Shown: positions 35,334 through 45,245 of the stretch, one piece after another
Layout: each line of letters starts with the position of its first letter
Numbering within the stretch: the stretch's first letter is position 1
NCBI GenBank assembly: GCA_024762995.1
Contig: JANTGI010000009.1
Coordinates: 1-46,708, forward strand
Reading direction: 5' to 3'
Source of the DNA: Saprospiraceae bacterium
GTDB lineage: Bacteria > Bacteroidota > Bacteroidia > Chitinophagales > Saprospiraceae
Length of the DNA stretch: 46,708 nt
Notes under the pieces: model-generated
Databases searched by the model: none
The model's input: only the letters and a program-made list of their open reading frames with translations
What the model was told of the DNA's origin: nothing
Program-made: the position numbers and the translations under genes

Positions 35334-38300
35334 ATGGCTTCCCGATTACTTTGGCTTAATAAGGTCTTGTTACCTATATTAATATTGTTCTTTATTGCGC
35401 ATACCCCTTCGTATGCACAAAATTTTTCTTTTTCCTACTTAGGTCCAGATTCGCTCTTTGTCGGCAACGACTGTACCGCTCCCTATCAATTCGATGGCAA
35501 TGACATAATAGTAGCCTCCACCAATGGAGATAGTGTCTATTTTGAGTATGATTATGCCCGAGCGGGTATCAATTATGGAGACCCCGTACAGGCCGGCAAT
35601 TCCGTGACTATGTACGTTCCGGTTTGGGACAACCAAGGTAATACGGACACATTTACATTTGATATTCAATTTCTGGATACTCTGGCTCCCATTTTTGATG
35701 CAAGTAGCCTTCCGGCAAATTATCCATTTTATGTAAGTCTCGCAGATGTCCCCCCACCGGCTAATGTCACTGCTTCAGATAACTGCGGCCCCGTTAATAT
35801 CAATTTTTCTCAGTCCACCTTGATGGACACTTGCGCCGGTGGTTCATTTTATCGCACATGGACAGCCGTAGATACCTTTGGCAATCAATCAATTTTTACC
35901 CAAACGCTAGTACTTGTCGCAGATGATACGCCTCCACAGATTACCGCTTGGCCGAATAATGGACAATCGGCCTGTGAATTATTCAGTACTAACTATCCCG
36001 TTTGGCTTGCGCAAAATATGAATACCATCCAAGCTAATGACCCATCCGGAATTGCTTCTATTACCAATAATTCACCGACCGATATTACTTTCCTTTGCGA
36101 TACTAATTTTGTGGTAACCTTTACCGTAACAGACAGTTGTGGAAACTCTAAAAATGCCGTAGCCAGTTATCAAGTAATCGATACCACACCACCCATCATC
36201 ATCAACATCCCGCAAGATACCACCTATAATTGCGGACAAATAGAACCCGCTCTTCACCTAAACACCGGTTTGACAGCAATCGACTGCAATCAAAATTTAA
36301 TAGAAATTTTTAGCGAAAGCGACACCCAAAACCCCAATCCGGAAAGTTGCAATCACTATAATTATACCATCATCAGAAATTGGACCATTCGGGATCATTG
36401 CGCCAATGAAACCAGTTTTCAACAAATTGTCACCGTCCAAGATACATTGGCCCCTTCTTTTATCGATACCATCACCGACCTTACTGTCCAATGCCAAGAC
36501 GTACCCGATTTCATTGATTTAGAAGCAGTAGATGAATGTTCCGGCATCAACTACCAAAAAAACGAAACCATTAATTTGGGCAATTGCACAGAAAACTATG
36601 AAATCATCAGAACTTGGGTCGCCATCGATGCTTGCGGCAACCAAGAACAACTCTCACAAACCATAACCGTACAGGACACCATTGCTCCTTTATTTGTAGA
36701 TGTACCTATAGACACCATAGTTAGCTGTGGCCATATTCCTAATCTACCTGTAATTACAGCGACGGATAATTGCGACAATAATGTAAGTATCATTTACAAT
36801 GAGTCATCGACTCAAGCATCGGATTCTACTAGCTGTAACTACTACAATTACACCATCCACAGAAATTGGATTGCGGCCGATAATTGTGGCAATACAACCC
36901 AAGCTTCCCAGCAAATTACCGTAGTGGACAGCACCCCACCCACCATTTTATGTCCGACCAATCAGGTTCTTCTCAGTGACTCACTTACCTGCTCAAAAAA
37001 TATGTTAATTCCAAACCCGGCTTCTTTCTTTGATGATTGTACCTTTTCGGTTACCCAAGAAAGTCTATCCAATACTGTTGACATTACTCATCCGGCCGGT
37101 ACAGATGCGAATACGACACCCGTCAACCTAAATATCATTCTAAACACCACAAACCCCACTTCTTCCATCACCGAAAATATCCAATTAACCATAAATTTAA
37201 ACGAAGTGGATGCAGAGTCTGCCACAGAATACTTTAGGGTCTATGGAGAAAATAACACCTTAATTGGACAAACCAATCACACCCCAAACCAATGCGGCTC
37301 AAGCACCACCACATTCACCAATATCTCTGTACAACAATTAGCTCAATGGTTGGATGACGGCTCCATCGAAATCACTCTTTTATCTGCCGGAAACGGAGAA
37401 GATGCCATCAATGATATTTGTCCCAATGGGACCGTCAGTGCCACTTTATCTTATGATTTTGCCACACCCAACTTACCTTTAAATATCCGTTATGCTATTG
37501 ATGAAAATCCATTAGAGAATTGGCCGAATCCTACCAATTTCGATTTTGACGAAGGTATCCATACCGTTCAATATTTTGCAGAAGATTGCTCAGGAAATAT
37601 GGACAGTTGCGCCTTTCAGATACAAATTCAAGATGCCGAACTTCCCGTCATCACCTGCCCTTTAGACACGACAATTTACGTTTCCTCTAGCGAATGCCAA
37701 TCCAAAGTTTACCTACCTTATCCGCTGAATATTTCTGATAACTGCTCTTTTAGCAGTATGTTTTATTATCAAGCAGATACAATACCTATTGTTTTCACAA
37801 ATAATGGAAACGCAGGGCTCATCCCTGAAAATATGACTTTTGACATTACGGGAGTCACTTCCAATGCCATTAATGATGCTCAATTAAACATCTACTTTAA
37901 AGGAGATAATGCCAATGCCGGAGAACATTTTTTAATCTATGGCGAAAATAATACCTTTCTAGGACAAACCGTGTACGGCTCTAATGCGGAAGAATGTAAT
38001 CAATTTGTTTCTACCACCATCCAAGTTTCCAAGGACAGCCTAAATGAATGGGCAAGTGACGGGCATCTTCTTATTCATCTAGTACCGGAAACAGATGCCG
38101 GCACCTACACGGACTTTATCAACCCTTGTCCCAATGAAACCTCTTTTGTCTCCTTGACTTTGGATTATGAAAATACCACGATACAATATCAATTAGGGGA
38201 TACATCCGGATATGTTTTGGCTGCAAAGCCCACCTCTTTAGATTTAAGTCCCAATGTCTATCCTGTGGAATACTCGGTGTTAGACAATAGCGGAAACAAA

Positions 38301-41300
38301 GGCACCTGTCAGTGGAACATTACAATATTGGACACCATAGCTCCTACCGCCATTGCACTCAATACGATTGTTACTGTCAATCCGTCAGGTACGACTTCTT
38401 CTAGTATTGATCCTAATATCGTCAATAGTGGTAGTTACGATAATTGTGAAATCGTCAGCATGACCCTGACACCGGAAACTTTCACCTGTGATCAAGCAGG
38501 CAATACGCTGCCTATCATTCTGACGGTCACTGACCCTTCCGGAAATATAGGGACAGATACCGCTTTGGTACAAATAAAAAACGAACCACCCAACCCCGTG
38601 TTTTCTCAAGGAGTATGCGGAAATGACACCTTATTTCTTTTTGCCAATCCACCGGCAACTAATGGGGGGATTGTTTATTCCTATGATTGGACAGGACCGA
38701 ATGGATTTTCTTCGCAAGAAGCGAACCCTTATATCCCGAATCCGACTATCGCCCAAACCGGCTCCTATTCCGTAACCATTACCGGATTTACCGGCTGTAC
38801 ATCTTCGAACTCTGTCCAAGTTCAATTAAATGCCTTACCCGACCCTCCAATACTTACCACTAACACAACATCTGTTTGCCCCGGCGAATCTGTTACCCTA
38901 AGCACTCAGGGTTTTGCCGGCAGCAGCGTACATTATCATTGGTATCAAGGGCTTCCGCCAAATGGATTACTTTTGGGCACGACAACGACCAATGCTTTTA
39001 CGATACCAAATCCCGCTCCGGGCCAGTTCAACTATTATGCAGTAGTAAATATTAATGGCTGTCAATCTTCTCAATCCAATGTAGTCAGCATCATTATTAA
39101 TCCGGAAATAAATTTAGAAGTTACAGCTTCTTCCATAAGCGTTTGTCAAGGCAGCCAAGTTAATATTGGTATTAACAATCCCGTGGGCGACGTCCAATAC
39201 AGTTGGAATGGTCCCAACCTTTTTACATCCACCAATGCGATTACGCATTTTACGGCTTCAGATACCAGTCAAACAGGCATGTACATCATCTCTGCAGAAA
39301 AAAATGGGTGTATCTATCAACCGGATACAACATTTGTCACTGTTCTCCAAACACCTAATGTGCCCGTCATTGCGACGAATAGCCCTCTTTGCGAAAGCGA
39401 CACCTTGCAGCTAAATGTCAATAATTATGTCGCCAATCACCAACTCCACTGGCATGGCCCAAACGGAATAGACACAATTATCCAAAGCGAGTCGATTCAA
39501 TTTATAGGGGACATTAATCAATCTGGTACTTGGTCCGTCTATATGGATGATGGAACATGCTCTTCCAATACCGGTCAAATTGAAATATTTGTCAACAAGG
39601 TACCGAGTCTAAGTATAGAACCCGTCGGCAACGTCTGTCTTGGAAATGTGATGACATTAGCTTATACTTCCACGCCAAATACATCAGACCAAACTTGGAC
39701 CGGCCCTAATCAATTTTGGTCTAAAAACCAAGTAGAAGAAACCATCGCTATTGAAGGCATGTATTATCTGAATGCGAAGACAAGTGCAGGCTGTGAATCC
39801 AATGACTCTATTTGGGTGTCCCCGAAAATACCTCCTAAAATAACCGCGATTAGTAATACTTCTGATGGCTGTTACAACGGAGAATTGATACAGTTAAAAC
39901 CTAGCGTCTTCCCGCCGGACACTTCTTATATGTATCAATGGACAGGCCCAAATGCCTATACAGCGATTGTTGCCGAGCCTTTTATTAGTAATGCCAATGA
40001 AAGTATTAATGGTTACTACAATCTTGTAGTGACAAATACATTTGGATGCGTTTCCGAAGAAAAATCTACTTTTGTCACGGGCACCAACATTCCGAAAATG
40101 CCAATTTTGGTTATTGATAATCCATCTGTATGCGAAGGCGAACCGATTAGTTTGACAATCAGTAATGATACGGCTTATTCCGGTACGGCTATGATTGATT
40201 GGCTTACGCCAAAAGGCTCATTGACCAATTCAAATACCGTATTGACCCTATCCGGTACGGATGCTCTAGATGAAGGTCAATATTATGCCATCGTATCCGA
40301 AGGAAATTGTCAATCCGATACATCCAATGGGACTTATCTAAGCATTAAACCCAGACCGGCAAAACCGGTTGGTTCCTCAAATAGCCCTATCTGTTCCGGA
40401 GAGACATTGCATCTTACGACCAATCAAATTCAGGGGGCAGTTTATTACTGGAGCGGGCAAGCCGGAAGTTTAGATAGTATTTATAATCCAACCATCAGCA
40501 AGGTTCAAAAAAATAACCACGAAGGCAACTATTTTGTGCAAACTTCCTTGGATGGCTGTACATCAGAAATCTCTGACCCAATCAATGTAATTGTCAAAGA
40601 CCTACCGACCCAACCCATCATAGACTTCGAGTCTCCCGTCTGTTACTCCGGTGGCAAAATCAATCTCCAAGTATCGGAAACATCACAAGTTCCGGGTGGA
40701 TTATATACTTGGATATTGGCACCCGATGATACGGTTGTCCATGCTTCATTTTTCACGAAGTATTCCACGAATGATTCAACCATCTTCCATCCCGGCAATA
40801 ATTATTATGTAGCAACTGTGGAGCATGACGGCTGTACCAATATCTCAGATACCATCACGGTCGTAGTAGATGAAATACCCATCAATCAGGCAGATGCAGG
40901 TCTGGATATACTTTCTTGCGCCAATCAGACCGTTTTCTTGGAAGCACAATGGCCGACCAATGGCACCGGTATGTGGTCTCAAATTTGTGGAGACCCTCTA
41001 TCCATCACCAATCCTGATACAAGCTTCACCACCATTACAGATATGATACCCGATGCCCAATATTGCTTTGAGTGGAGCCTTTCGTATGGAGGCTGCAAAA
41101 ACTACTCGAAAGACACGGTATTCGTTGATATATCCACACCGGTAGAAGCCAACGCTGGCATCGACATTGATACATGTGACGTGACGACTGTTTTACTCAA
41201 TGCGCAAAATACCATGGGCAAATGGACGCAATCCCAAGAGCAAGCCAATAGTGGTATGATCAAAATAACCGAAAAATATAACCCACAAACACCTATCACA

Positions 41301-42197
41301 GGATTAGAAAAAGGGAACTTATACACTTTCTATTGGGAGATAATAGATATGACCTGTGGAAGCAGCATAGATTCCATGACCATTCGAATTGCGGCCGGCA
41401 AACCGGATGCCGGACCGGACCAACTACTATGTAGCTTGGACAGTTGTATTACATTAAATGCAGCTCCACTCGGTACTTTTGACGTCGGACAATGGTCCAC
41501 TTTTGATTCGGCTTCGGATATACTCCAACCAAGTAGTGAAAATTCGGTTGCTTGTAATCTAGCCATTGGGAGTAATCCTTTCGTTTGGACCCTCAATAAT
41601 GCATCTTGTGGGGATGCGTCTAAAGATACGGTAATCATCCATTTTCAACCCACTCCCGTCGCTCATCCGGATACCTTTGATATCGACTATGGAAGACAAT
41701 CTGTCATAGATGTGAGTACAAATGATGAGTATTATTCCAGCTATACAATTAATATAACCACACCTCCTAGCCACTGCAAGTTAGTATCTGAAGAACCCGA
41801 TGGTTCTATCAAACTAGAACCGTATGAAGCCTATGTGGGATTGGATTTTATGAGTTATGAGATTTGCAATGAAGCTTGTGGGGCTTGTACAGAGACAACG
41901 GTCGAGTTAAGGATAGGCACCAACGCAGATTGTCAAGTTCCAACGATATTCACTCCGGACCAAGATGGAATCAATGATTATTTAGTTATTCCTTGTTTGC
42001 TAGGAAGTGAATATAATAATTCTGAACTTTCCATCTTTAACCAATGGGGAGATGAGATTTATCATGCTAAGAACTACCAAAATAATTGGGATGGTACCTA
42101 TCGCGGTACACATATCCAAGAGGGCACTTACTACTATTTATTTAATTTAGGGGACGGCACGGCACCCAAAAAAGGCTTTATCACCATTAAATATTAA
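35334..42197 (+). CDS. Giant T9SS type B secreted protein, HYR/Ig-like multidomain
   Basis: A 2287-residue surface protein. Signal peptide within MASRLLWLNKVLLPILILFFIAHTPSYAQ. Residues about 100-540 carry HYR-type repeats marked by DxTxPxI and CG/CxN motifs (DTTPPIIINIPQDTTYNCG). Two copies of an inserted module with YGENNT(L/F)(I/L)GQT lie near 637 and 869. From about 1080 to 1900 come Ig-like/PKD-like repeats (PPILTTNTTSVCPGESVTL, CxGExxxL pattern). The last 87 residues are the gliding-associated type B sorting domain (CQVPTIFTPDQDGINDYL). With PorP/SprF directly downstream it is a probable cell-surface adhesin in the SprB style. Confidence 0.88.
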   Translation: MASRLLWLNKVLLPILILFFIAHTPSYAQNFSFSYLGPDSLFVGNDCTAPYQFDGNDIIVASTNGDSVYFEYDYARAGINYGDPVQAGNSVTMYVPVWDNQGNTDTFTFDIQFLDTLAPIFDASSLPANYPFYVSLADVPPPANVTASDNCGPVNINFSQSTLMDTCAGGSFYRTWTAVDTFGNQSIFTQTLVLVADDTPPQITAWPNNGQSACELFSTNYPVWLAQNMNTIQANDPSGIASITNNSPTDITFLCDTNFVVTFTVTDSCGNSKNAVASYQVIDTTPPIIINIPQDTTYNCGQIEPALHLNTGLTAIDCNQNLIEIFSESDTQNPNPESCNHYNYTIIRNWTIRDHCANETSFQQIVTVQDTLAPSFIDTITDLTVQCQDVPDFIDLEAVDECSGINYQKNETINLGNCTENYEIIRTWVAIDACGNQEQLSQTITVQDTIAPLFVDVPIDTIVSCGHIPNLPVITATDNCDNNVSIIYNESSTQASDSTSCNYYNYTIHRNWIAADNCGNTTQASQQITVVDSTPPTILCPTNQVLLSDSLTCSKNMLIPNPASFFDDCTFSVTQESLSNTVDITHPAGTDANTTPVNLNIILNTTNPTSSITENIQLTINLNEVDAESATEYFRVYGENNTLIGQTNHTPNQCGSSTTTFTNISVQQLAQWLDDGSIEITLLSAGNGEDAINDICPNGTVSATLSYDFATPNLPLNIRYAIDENPLENWPNPTNFDFDEGIHTVQYFAEDCSGNMDSCAFQIQIQDAELPVITCPLDTTIYVSSSECQSKVYLPYPLNISDNCSFSSMFYYQADTIPIVFTNNGNAGLIPENMTFDITGVTSNAINDAQLNIYFKGDNANAGEHFLIYGENNTFLGQTVYGSNAEECNQFVSTTIQVSKDSLNEWASDGHLLIHLVPETDAGTYTDFINPCPNETSFVSLTLDYENTTIQYQLGDTSGYVLAAKPTSLDLSPNVYPVEYSVLDNSGNKGTCQWNITILDTIAPTAIALNTIVTVNPSGTTSSSIDPNIVNSGSYDNCEIVSMTLTPETFTCDQAGNTLPIILTVTDPSGNIGTDTALVQIKNEPPNPVFSQGVCGNDTLFLFANPPATNGGIVYSYDWTGPNGFSSQEANPYIPNPTIAQTGSYSVTITGFTGCTSSNSVQVQLNALPDPPILTTNTTSVCPGESVTLSTQGFAGSSVHYHWYQGLPPNGLLLGTTTTNAFTIPNPAPGQFNYYAVVNINGCQSSQSNVVSIIINPEINLEVTASSISVCQGSQVNIGINNPVGDVQYSWNGPNLFTSTNAITHFTASDTSQTGMYIISAEKNGCIYQPDTTFVTVLQTPNVPVIATNSPLCESDTLQLNVNNYVANHQLHWHGPNGIDTIIQSESIQFIGDINQSGTWSVYMDDGTCSSNTGQIEIFVNKVPSLSIEPVGNVCLGNVMTLAYTSTPNTSDQTWTGPNQFWSKNQVEETIAIEGMYYLNAKTSAGCESNDSIWVSPKIPPKITAISNTSDGCYNGELIQLKPSVFPPDTSYMYQWTGPNAYTAIVAEPFISNANESINGYYNLVVTNTFGCVSEEKSTFVTGTNIPKMPILVIDNPSVCEGEPISLTISNDTAYSGTAMIDWLTPKGSLTNSNTVLTLSGTDALDEGQYYAIVSEGNCQSDTSNGTYLSIKPRPAKPVGSSNSPICSGETLHLTTNQIQGAVYYWSGQAGSLDSIYNPTISKVQKNNHEGNYFVQTSLDGCTSEISDPINVIVKDLPTQPIIDFESPVCYSGGKINLQVSETSQVPGGLYTWILAPDDTVVHASFFTKYSTNDSTIFHPGNNYYVATVEHDGCTNISDTITVVVDEIPINQADAGLDILSCANQTVFLEAQWPTNGTGMWSQICGDPLSITNPDTSFTTITDMIPDAQYCFEWSLSYGGCKNYSKDTVFVDISTPVEANAGIDIDTCDVTTVLLNAQNTMGKWTQSQEQANSGMIKITEKYNPQTPITGLEKGNLYTFYWEIIDMTCGSSIDSMTIRIAAGKPDAGPDQLLCSLDSCITLNAAPLGTFDVGQWSTFDSASDILQPSSENSVACNLAIGSNPFVWTLNNASCGDASKDTVIIHFQPTPVAHPDTFDIDYGRQSVIDVSTNDEYYSSYTINITTPPSHCKLVSEEPDGSIKLEPYEAYVGLDFMSYEICNEACGACTETTVELRIGTNADCQVPTIFTPDQDGINDYLVIPCLLGSEYNNSELSIFNQWGDEIYHAKNYQNNWDGTYRGTHIQEGTYYYLFNLGDGTAPKKGFITIKY
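36005..36016 (-). repeat. TTTTGCGCAAGC motif, copy 7
   Basis: Exact copy on the minus strand inside the plus-strand giant gene, so read antisense; the coding codons give L-A-Q. Confidence 0.85.
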
Positions 42198-42201
42198 CCC
42201 G

Positions 42202-43158
42202 ATGAAGAATATAACAGGACTGCTTTTGATAATTGTTTTATTTTGCGCAAGCCAACTTCACGCTCAGCAAGAAGAACAATATACCATGTTTATGCTCAAT
42301 AAACTCACCTACAACCCTGCTTATGCCGGAGTAGATGCCCCAATAACCCTAAATGCCACCACCCGAAATCAATGGATTGGATTCGATGGCGCACCGACCA
42401 CACAGAAATTAAGTGCTGACTTTACGCTTTCGCATAAAAGAGTGGGAATGGGCTTGACTCTTGTCCACCACAAAATAGGAATCACCAACAAGATAAACTT
42501 TACCGGTAGCTACGCCTATAGGATACAAATCAATGAAGCCTATTTAGGATTTGGGATGAATGCCAGTATCAGATACCAAAGTAATAATTACAGGGACAAG
42601 CGGCTTTTTAGTTCGACGGACATCTCCATGGATAGTAGTATTCCGACAGAGGCCGAAACAGCATTCTCCCCCAATTTTGGTATAGGCATCTATTTTAAAG
42701 CAAATAAATTTTATATGGGCGCTTCCCTACCCAACATGCTCCATATACACAATACCAAGATTAATGGAATCTCCATCCCGTTAGAAAATAACCATTATTA
42801 CTTCATGACGGGCTATCATATAAAACCAAGCAAAATCTTGGTTCTTTCTCCGCAAATACTCCTAAAATATGTCAATGGAGCGCCCTTAGATGCAGATATA
42901 AATCTAATGACCACTTATGACGATAAATATAAACTTGGGCTTGGATACCGTCTCGGCGGCAACATTCAAAACGCTTACGGAGAATCTATTGACTTGATGG
43001 TGGGTCTGCCTATCACTAAGGTAACATTTTTTGGGATTTCTTATGATATAACCTTATCCCAACTGAAAAAATACAATAATGGGAGCATCGAGGCCCTTCT
43101 ACAGTATCGAATCAACAAATCCAAACCCGTAAACTCCATTAATCCAAGATACTTCTAA
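42202..43158 (+). CDS. PorP/SprF family type IX secretion membrane protein
   Basis: A 318-residue outer-membrane protein of the PorP/SprF family. Signal peptide MKNITGLLLIIVLFCASQLHAQ, then the family signature YTMFMLNKLTYNPAYAGVDAPI and ARNQW-type TTRNQWIGFDGAP. Strands alternate through the rest (GFGMNASIRYQSNN, YKLGLGYRLGG, FGISYDITLSQL). It begins 4 bases after the giant T9SS gene. SprF-type proteins help anchor or export a cognate type B cargo, so the gene pair is likely a unit. No further T9SS machinery is in the window. Confidence 0.93.
   Translation: MKNITGLLLIIVLFCASQLHAQQEEQYTMFMLNKLTYNPAYAGVDAPITLNATTRNQWIGFDGAPTTQKLSADFTLSHKRVGMGLTLVHHKIGITNKINFTGSYAYRIQINEAYLGFGMNASIRYQSNNYRDKRLFSSTDISMDSSIPTEAETAFSPNFGIGIYFKANKFYMGASLPNMLHIHNTKINGISIPLENNHYYFMTGYHIKPSKILVLSPQILLKYVNGAPLDADINLMTTYDDKYKLGLGYRLGGNIQNAYGESIDLMVGLPITKVTFFGISYDITLSQLKKYNNGSIEALLQYRINKSKPVNSINPRYF
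42241..42252 (+). repeat. TTTTGCGCAAGC motif, copy 8
   Basis: Exact copy inside the signal peptide of the PorP/SprF gene, read as F-C-A-S. Confidence 0.85.
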
Positions 43159-43165
43159 AGCCACT

Positions 43166-43609
43166 CTACCAAGGCAAAACGCTGGTTCGTACTCCATGAA
43201 GGTATTGAACTATTACGGCATTAGCTTGACGCGTTCTAACATTGTTTTTCAAATACTTCTTTATCGCTTTTTTCTTTCGAAACTTAATCGGATATACATA
43301 ATGGTATTTCCCCATGATAAAATCAAAATAAATTTTACCAAATCCTGAAAACAAGGAATAATCAGATGATAACAGATTTTCCGTAATCAATAATTCGACA
43401 GCATATCCGGTATAATCTTTATCCAATTGACCGATAGTACGTACATAATAATCTTCCGTCACTTCCGGTGAGTCTTTCAACACGACTGTGGTATCGTCTG
43501 CCTGACCTTCTTCTCCTATTATTACCTGAAATTCGAAATCATCTCCCACTTGACCGTGGGCCACCAAATGAAAAGCTAGACAAATGAAAAAACTGAAAAA
43601 TATTCTCAT
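43166..43609 (-). CDS. Small secreted protein, unknown
   Basis: A 147-residue protein with a signal peptide (MRIFFSFFICLAFHLVAHGQ). The mature part is short and mixed (EFQVIIGEEGQADDTTVVLKDSP, then YYVRTIGQLDKDYTGYAVELLITENLLSSDY) and ends with a basic cluster (RKKKAIKKYLKNNVRTRQANAVIVQYLHG). No recognised domain. It converges with the PorP/SprF gene, 7 bases apart. Confidence 0.7.
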   Translation of the reverse strand: MRIFFSFFICLAFHLVAHGQVGDDFEFQVIIGEEGQADDTTVVLKDSPEVTEDYYVRTIGQLDKDYTGYAVELLITENLLSSDYSLFSGFGKIYFDFIMGKYHYVYPIKFRKKKAIKKYLKNNVRTRQANAVIVQYLHGVRTSVLPW

Positions 43610-43830
43610 GGAAGGGTTTATAAAAAACGCAGAAATAACAGTTAAGTTTTTCTGCGCTAGTGTTTCAAAATGTAAAGAGTGTTATCCACTCAAGGGCAAA
43701 GGTAAAGTATTTCATTCAAAAAATCATTTTTTTTTTGCTTGTGACAGGGCATTCACTATATATTAACGAAAAAGTAGCAGATACCACACATGTCTTTTAA
43801 CTACTACTTTACAATTAGGGTAGGAATTCG

Positions 43831-43838
43831 TATCTTTG
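43831..43838 (+). promoter_or_regulatory. -7 element of the tRNA-Leu promoter
   Basis: TATCTTTG fits TAnnTTTG exactly and lies 16 bases before the tRNA 5' end. The -33 site is only CTTTAC, 20 bases upstream, so it is weaker than consensus. Confidence 0.65.
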
Positions 43839-43854
43839 CCACCCGTTATCTAAA

Positions 43855-43939
<85 letters not shown>

Positions 43940-43944
43940 CACCG

Positions 43945-43980
43945 ACCCATCTTAGCAAAAACTAGGATGGGTTATTTTTT
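43945..43980 (+). terminator. Terminator after tRNA-Leu
   Basis: ACCCATCTTAG pairs with CTAGGATGGGT (one wobble), followed by TATTTTTT, six bases after the tRNA end. Confidence 0.85.
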
Positions 43981-44048
43981 GTAACTATTTAGCTATAAAG
44001 TGACTATTCTTAGCCTAAAAACAGGAATTCCTATACGATTACATTTTT

Positions 44049-44642
44049 TTATTTCTTTGTATCCTTCCAAGTCTCATAAATTCTACTTTGTACTTGACGA
44101 TTCTTTGGGGGCTTCCGCAAAGGCTCACAAGGTTCCAGAGATTCCAAACAAGTCTTCGGTAAAGCTTGATAAATGGCCGTGCCTTTGGTCTTCCAAGCGA
44201 GCATTTCATCGCTTACTTTTTTGATTATTTTGCCGGGATTTCCAAGAACAAGACTCCTTTCCGGAATAATCGTATTTGCTTTGACGAAAGTCAGTGCCCC
44301 AATAATGCTCCCTGCTCCAATCTCAGATTGATCCATCACGACGGCATTCATTCCTACCAAGCAATTGCGACCAATATTCGCCCCATGAATAATTGCCCCA
44401 TGACCGATATGTGCCCCTTCTTCTAAGGTAATATTTAAGCCGGGAAACATATGTATTATACAGTTTTCCTGGACATTGGCACCGTCTTTTATGTAAATGC
44501 CCCCCCAGTCTCCCCTTATCACGGCACCAGCTCCTACATAGACATCCTTACCAATCACCACATGACCGATGATAACCGCCTGTGGGTGAATATAAGCCGT
44601 CTCATCAATGACGGGGATAAAAGATTCAAATTGATATATCAT
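44049..44642 (-). CDS. Gamma-carbonic-anhydrase-like hexapeptide-repeat protein (PaaY/CaiE type)
   Basis: A 197-residue left-handed beta-helix protein. Hexapeptide repeats run from about residue 18 to 130 (AVIIGHVVIGKDVYVGAGAVIRGDWGGIYI, HIGHGAIIHGANIGRNCLVGMNAVVMD). The metal-site histidines typical of the gamma-CA family are present (IIHMF, HIGHGAIIHG). The GDWGGIYIKDGANVQENC stretch and the C-terminal WKTKGTAIYQ helix resemble PaaY and CaiE, for which a thioesterase or carbonic-anhydrase-related role has been reported. No phenylacetate genes are nearby, so function is open. It starts 2 bases after the upstream lipoprotein gene. Confidence 0.88.
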   Translation of the reverse strand: MIYQFESFIPVIDETAYIHPQAVIIGHVVIGKDVYVGAGAVIRGDWGGIYIKDGANVQENCIIHMFPGLNITLEEGAHIGHGAIIHGANIGRNCLVGMNAVVMDQSEIGAGSIIGALTFVKANTIIPERSLVLGNPGKIIKKVSDEMLAWKTKGTAIYQALPKTCLESLEPCEPLRKPPKNRQVQSRIYETWKDTKK

Positions 44643-44644
44643 AG

Positions 44645-45136
44645 CTAACCACCGATTCTATGTAAACCTGAAAAATAAATTAAATACCACTCCCCATTCA
44701 ATTTCACAAATCGTCTGACCACTTCAAACTCTCCCGTTTTGTCCACAATCCTTTCTTCAATCATTTCCGGGGTCACGGCATTAATGTGCTTGGTAAAGCC
44801 GGTCTCCGCTTCATCAAAATCATGCTGTATCGTCCAAGATTCTTTATCCCAAAAAAAATCTTGGGACGCTAAATTAGTACTATCCATTTTCTGCGGTAAG
44901 CCCTGCAAAGGAAAATTAATATGGGCCATTTGATAGACACTGTCCTCATGAAATCGCTTATAAAAAGGCGCAAATGAAGGATCCGGTTTAACTATTTCGC
45001 GCTTATTGCCTGTTTTTGGGTCACTTTTACAAGAAAAAAGAAGCAGAAAAAGGATTCCCACCAGAAAAATAGATTTGGAAAAGGGAAAATTTCCTTTTTT
45101 CAAAGAAAAATAAAAAAAATCAATATTTTTTTTCAT
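44645..45136 (-). CDS. Small lipoprotein, unknown function
   Basis: A 163-residue protein with a long N-terminal hydrophobic segment ending in a lipobox (GILFLLLFSCKS, Cys36). The start may therefore be internal: MKKNIDFFYFSLKKGNFPFSKSIF gives an unusually long n-region. The mature region (YKRFHEDSVYQMAHINFPLQGLPQKMD, EERIVDKTGEFEVVRRFVKLNGEWYLIYFSGLH) resembles short DUF4348-like Bacteroidota lipoproteins by pattern, unconfirmed. Same operon as the PaaY-like gene. Confidence 0.75.
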   Translation of the reverse strand: MKKNIDFFYFSLKKGNFPFSKSIFLVGILFLLLFSCKSDPKTGNKREIVKPDPSFAPFYKRFHEDSVYQMAHINFPLQGLPQKMDSTNLASQDFFWDKESWTIQHDFDEAETGFTKHINAVTPEMIEERIVDKTGEFEVVRRFVKLNGEWYLIYFSGLHRIGG

Positions 45137-45245
45137 TGTGACATTTTTTTTTAATCAATGCGTGTGCCTGTTTTTTTATATAATGGTTAATCACTGTTAC
45201 TTTTGGGTCTCCATTTATTGCCTTCCGGAAAATTCTCCTAAGTTC

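Noticed and set aside
43620-43660. Inverted repeat CGCAGAAA/TTTCTGCG considered as a terminator
   Set aside because: It has a long loop and no T run on a strand that would end a gene; it lies upstream of the minus-strand gene.
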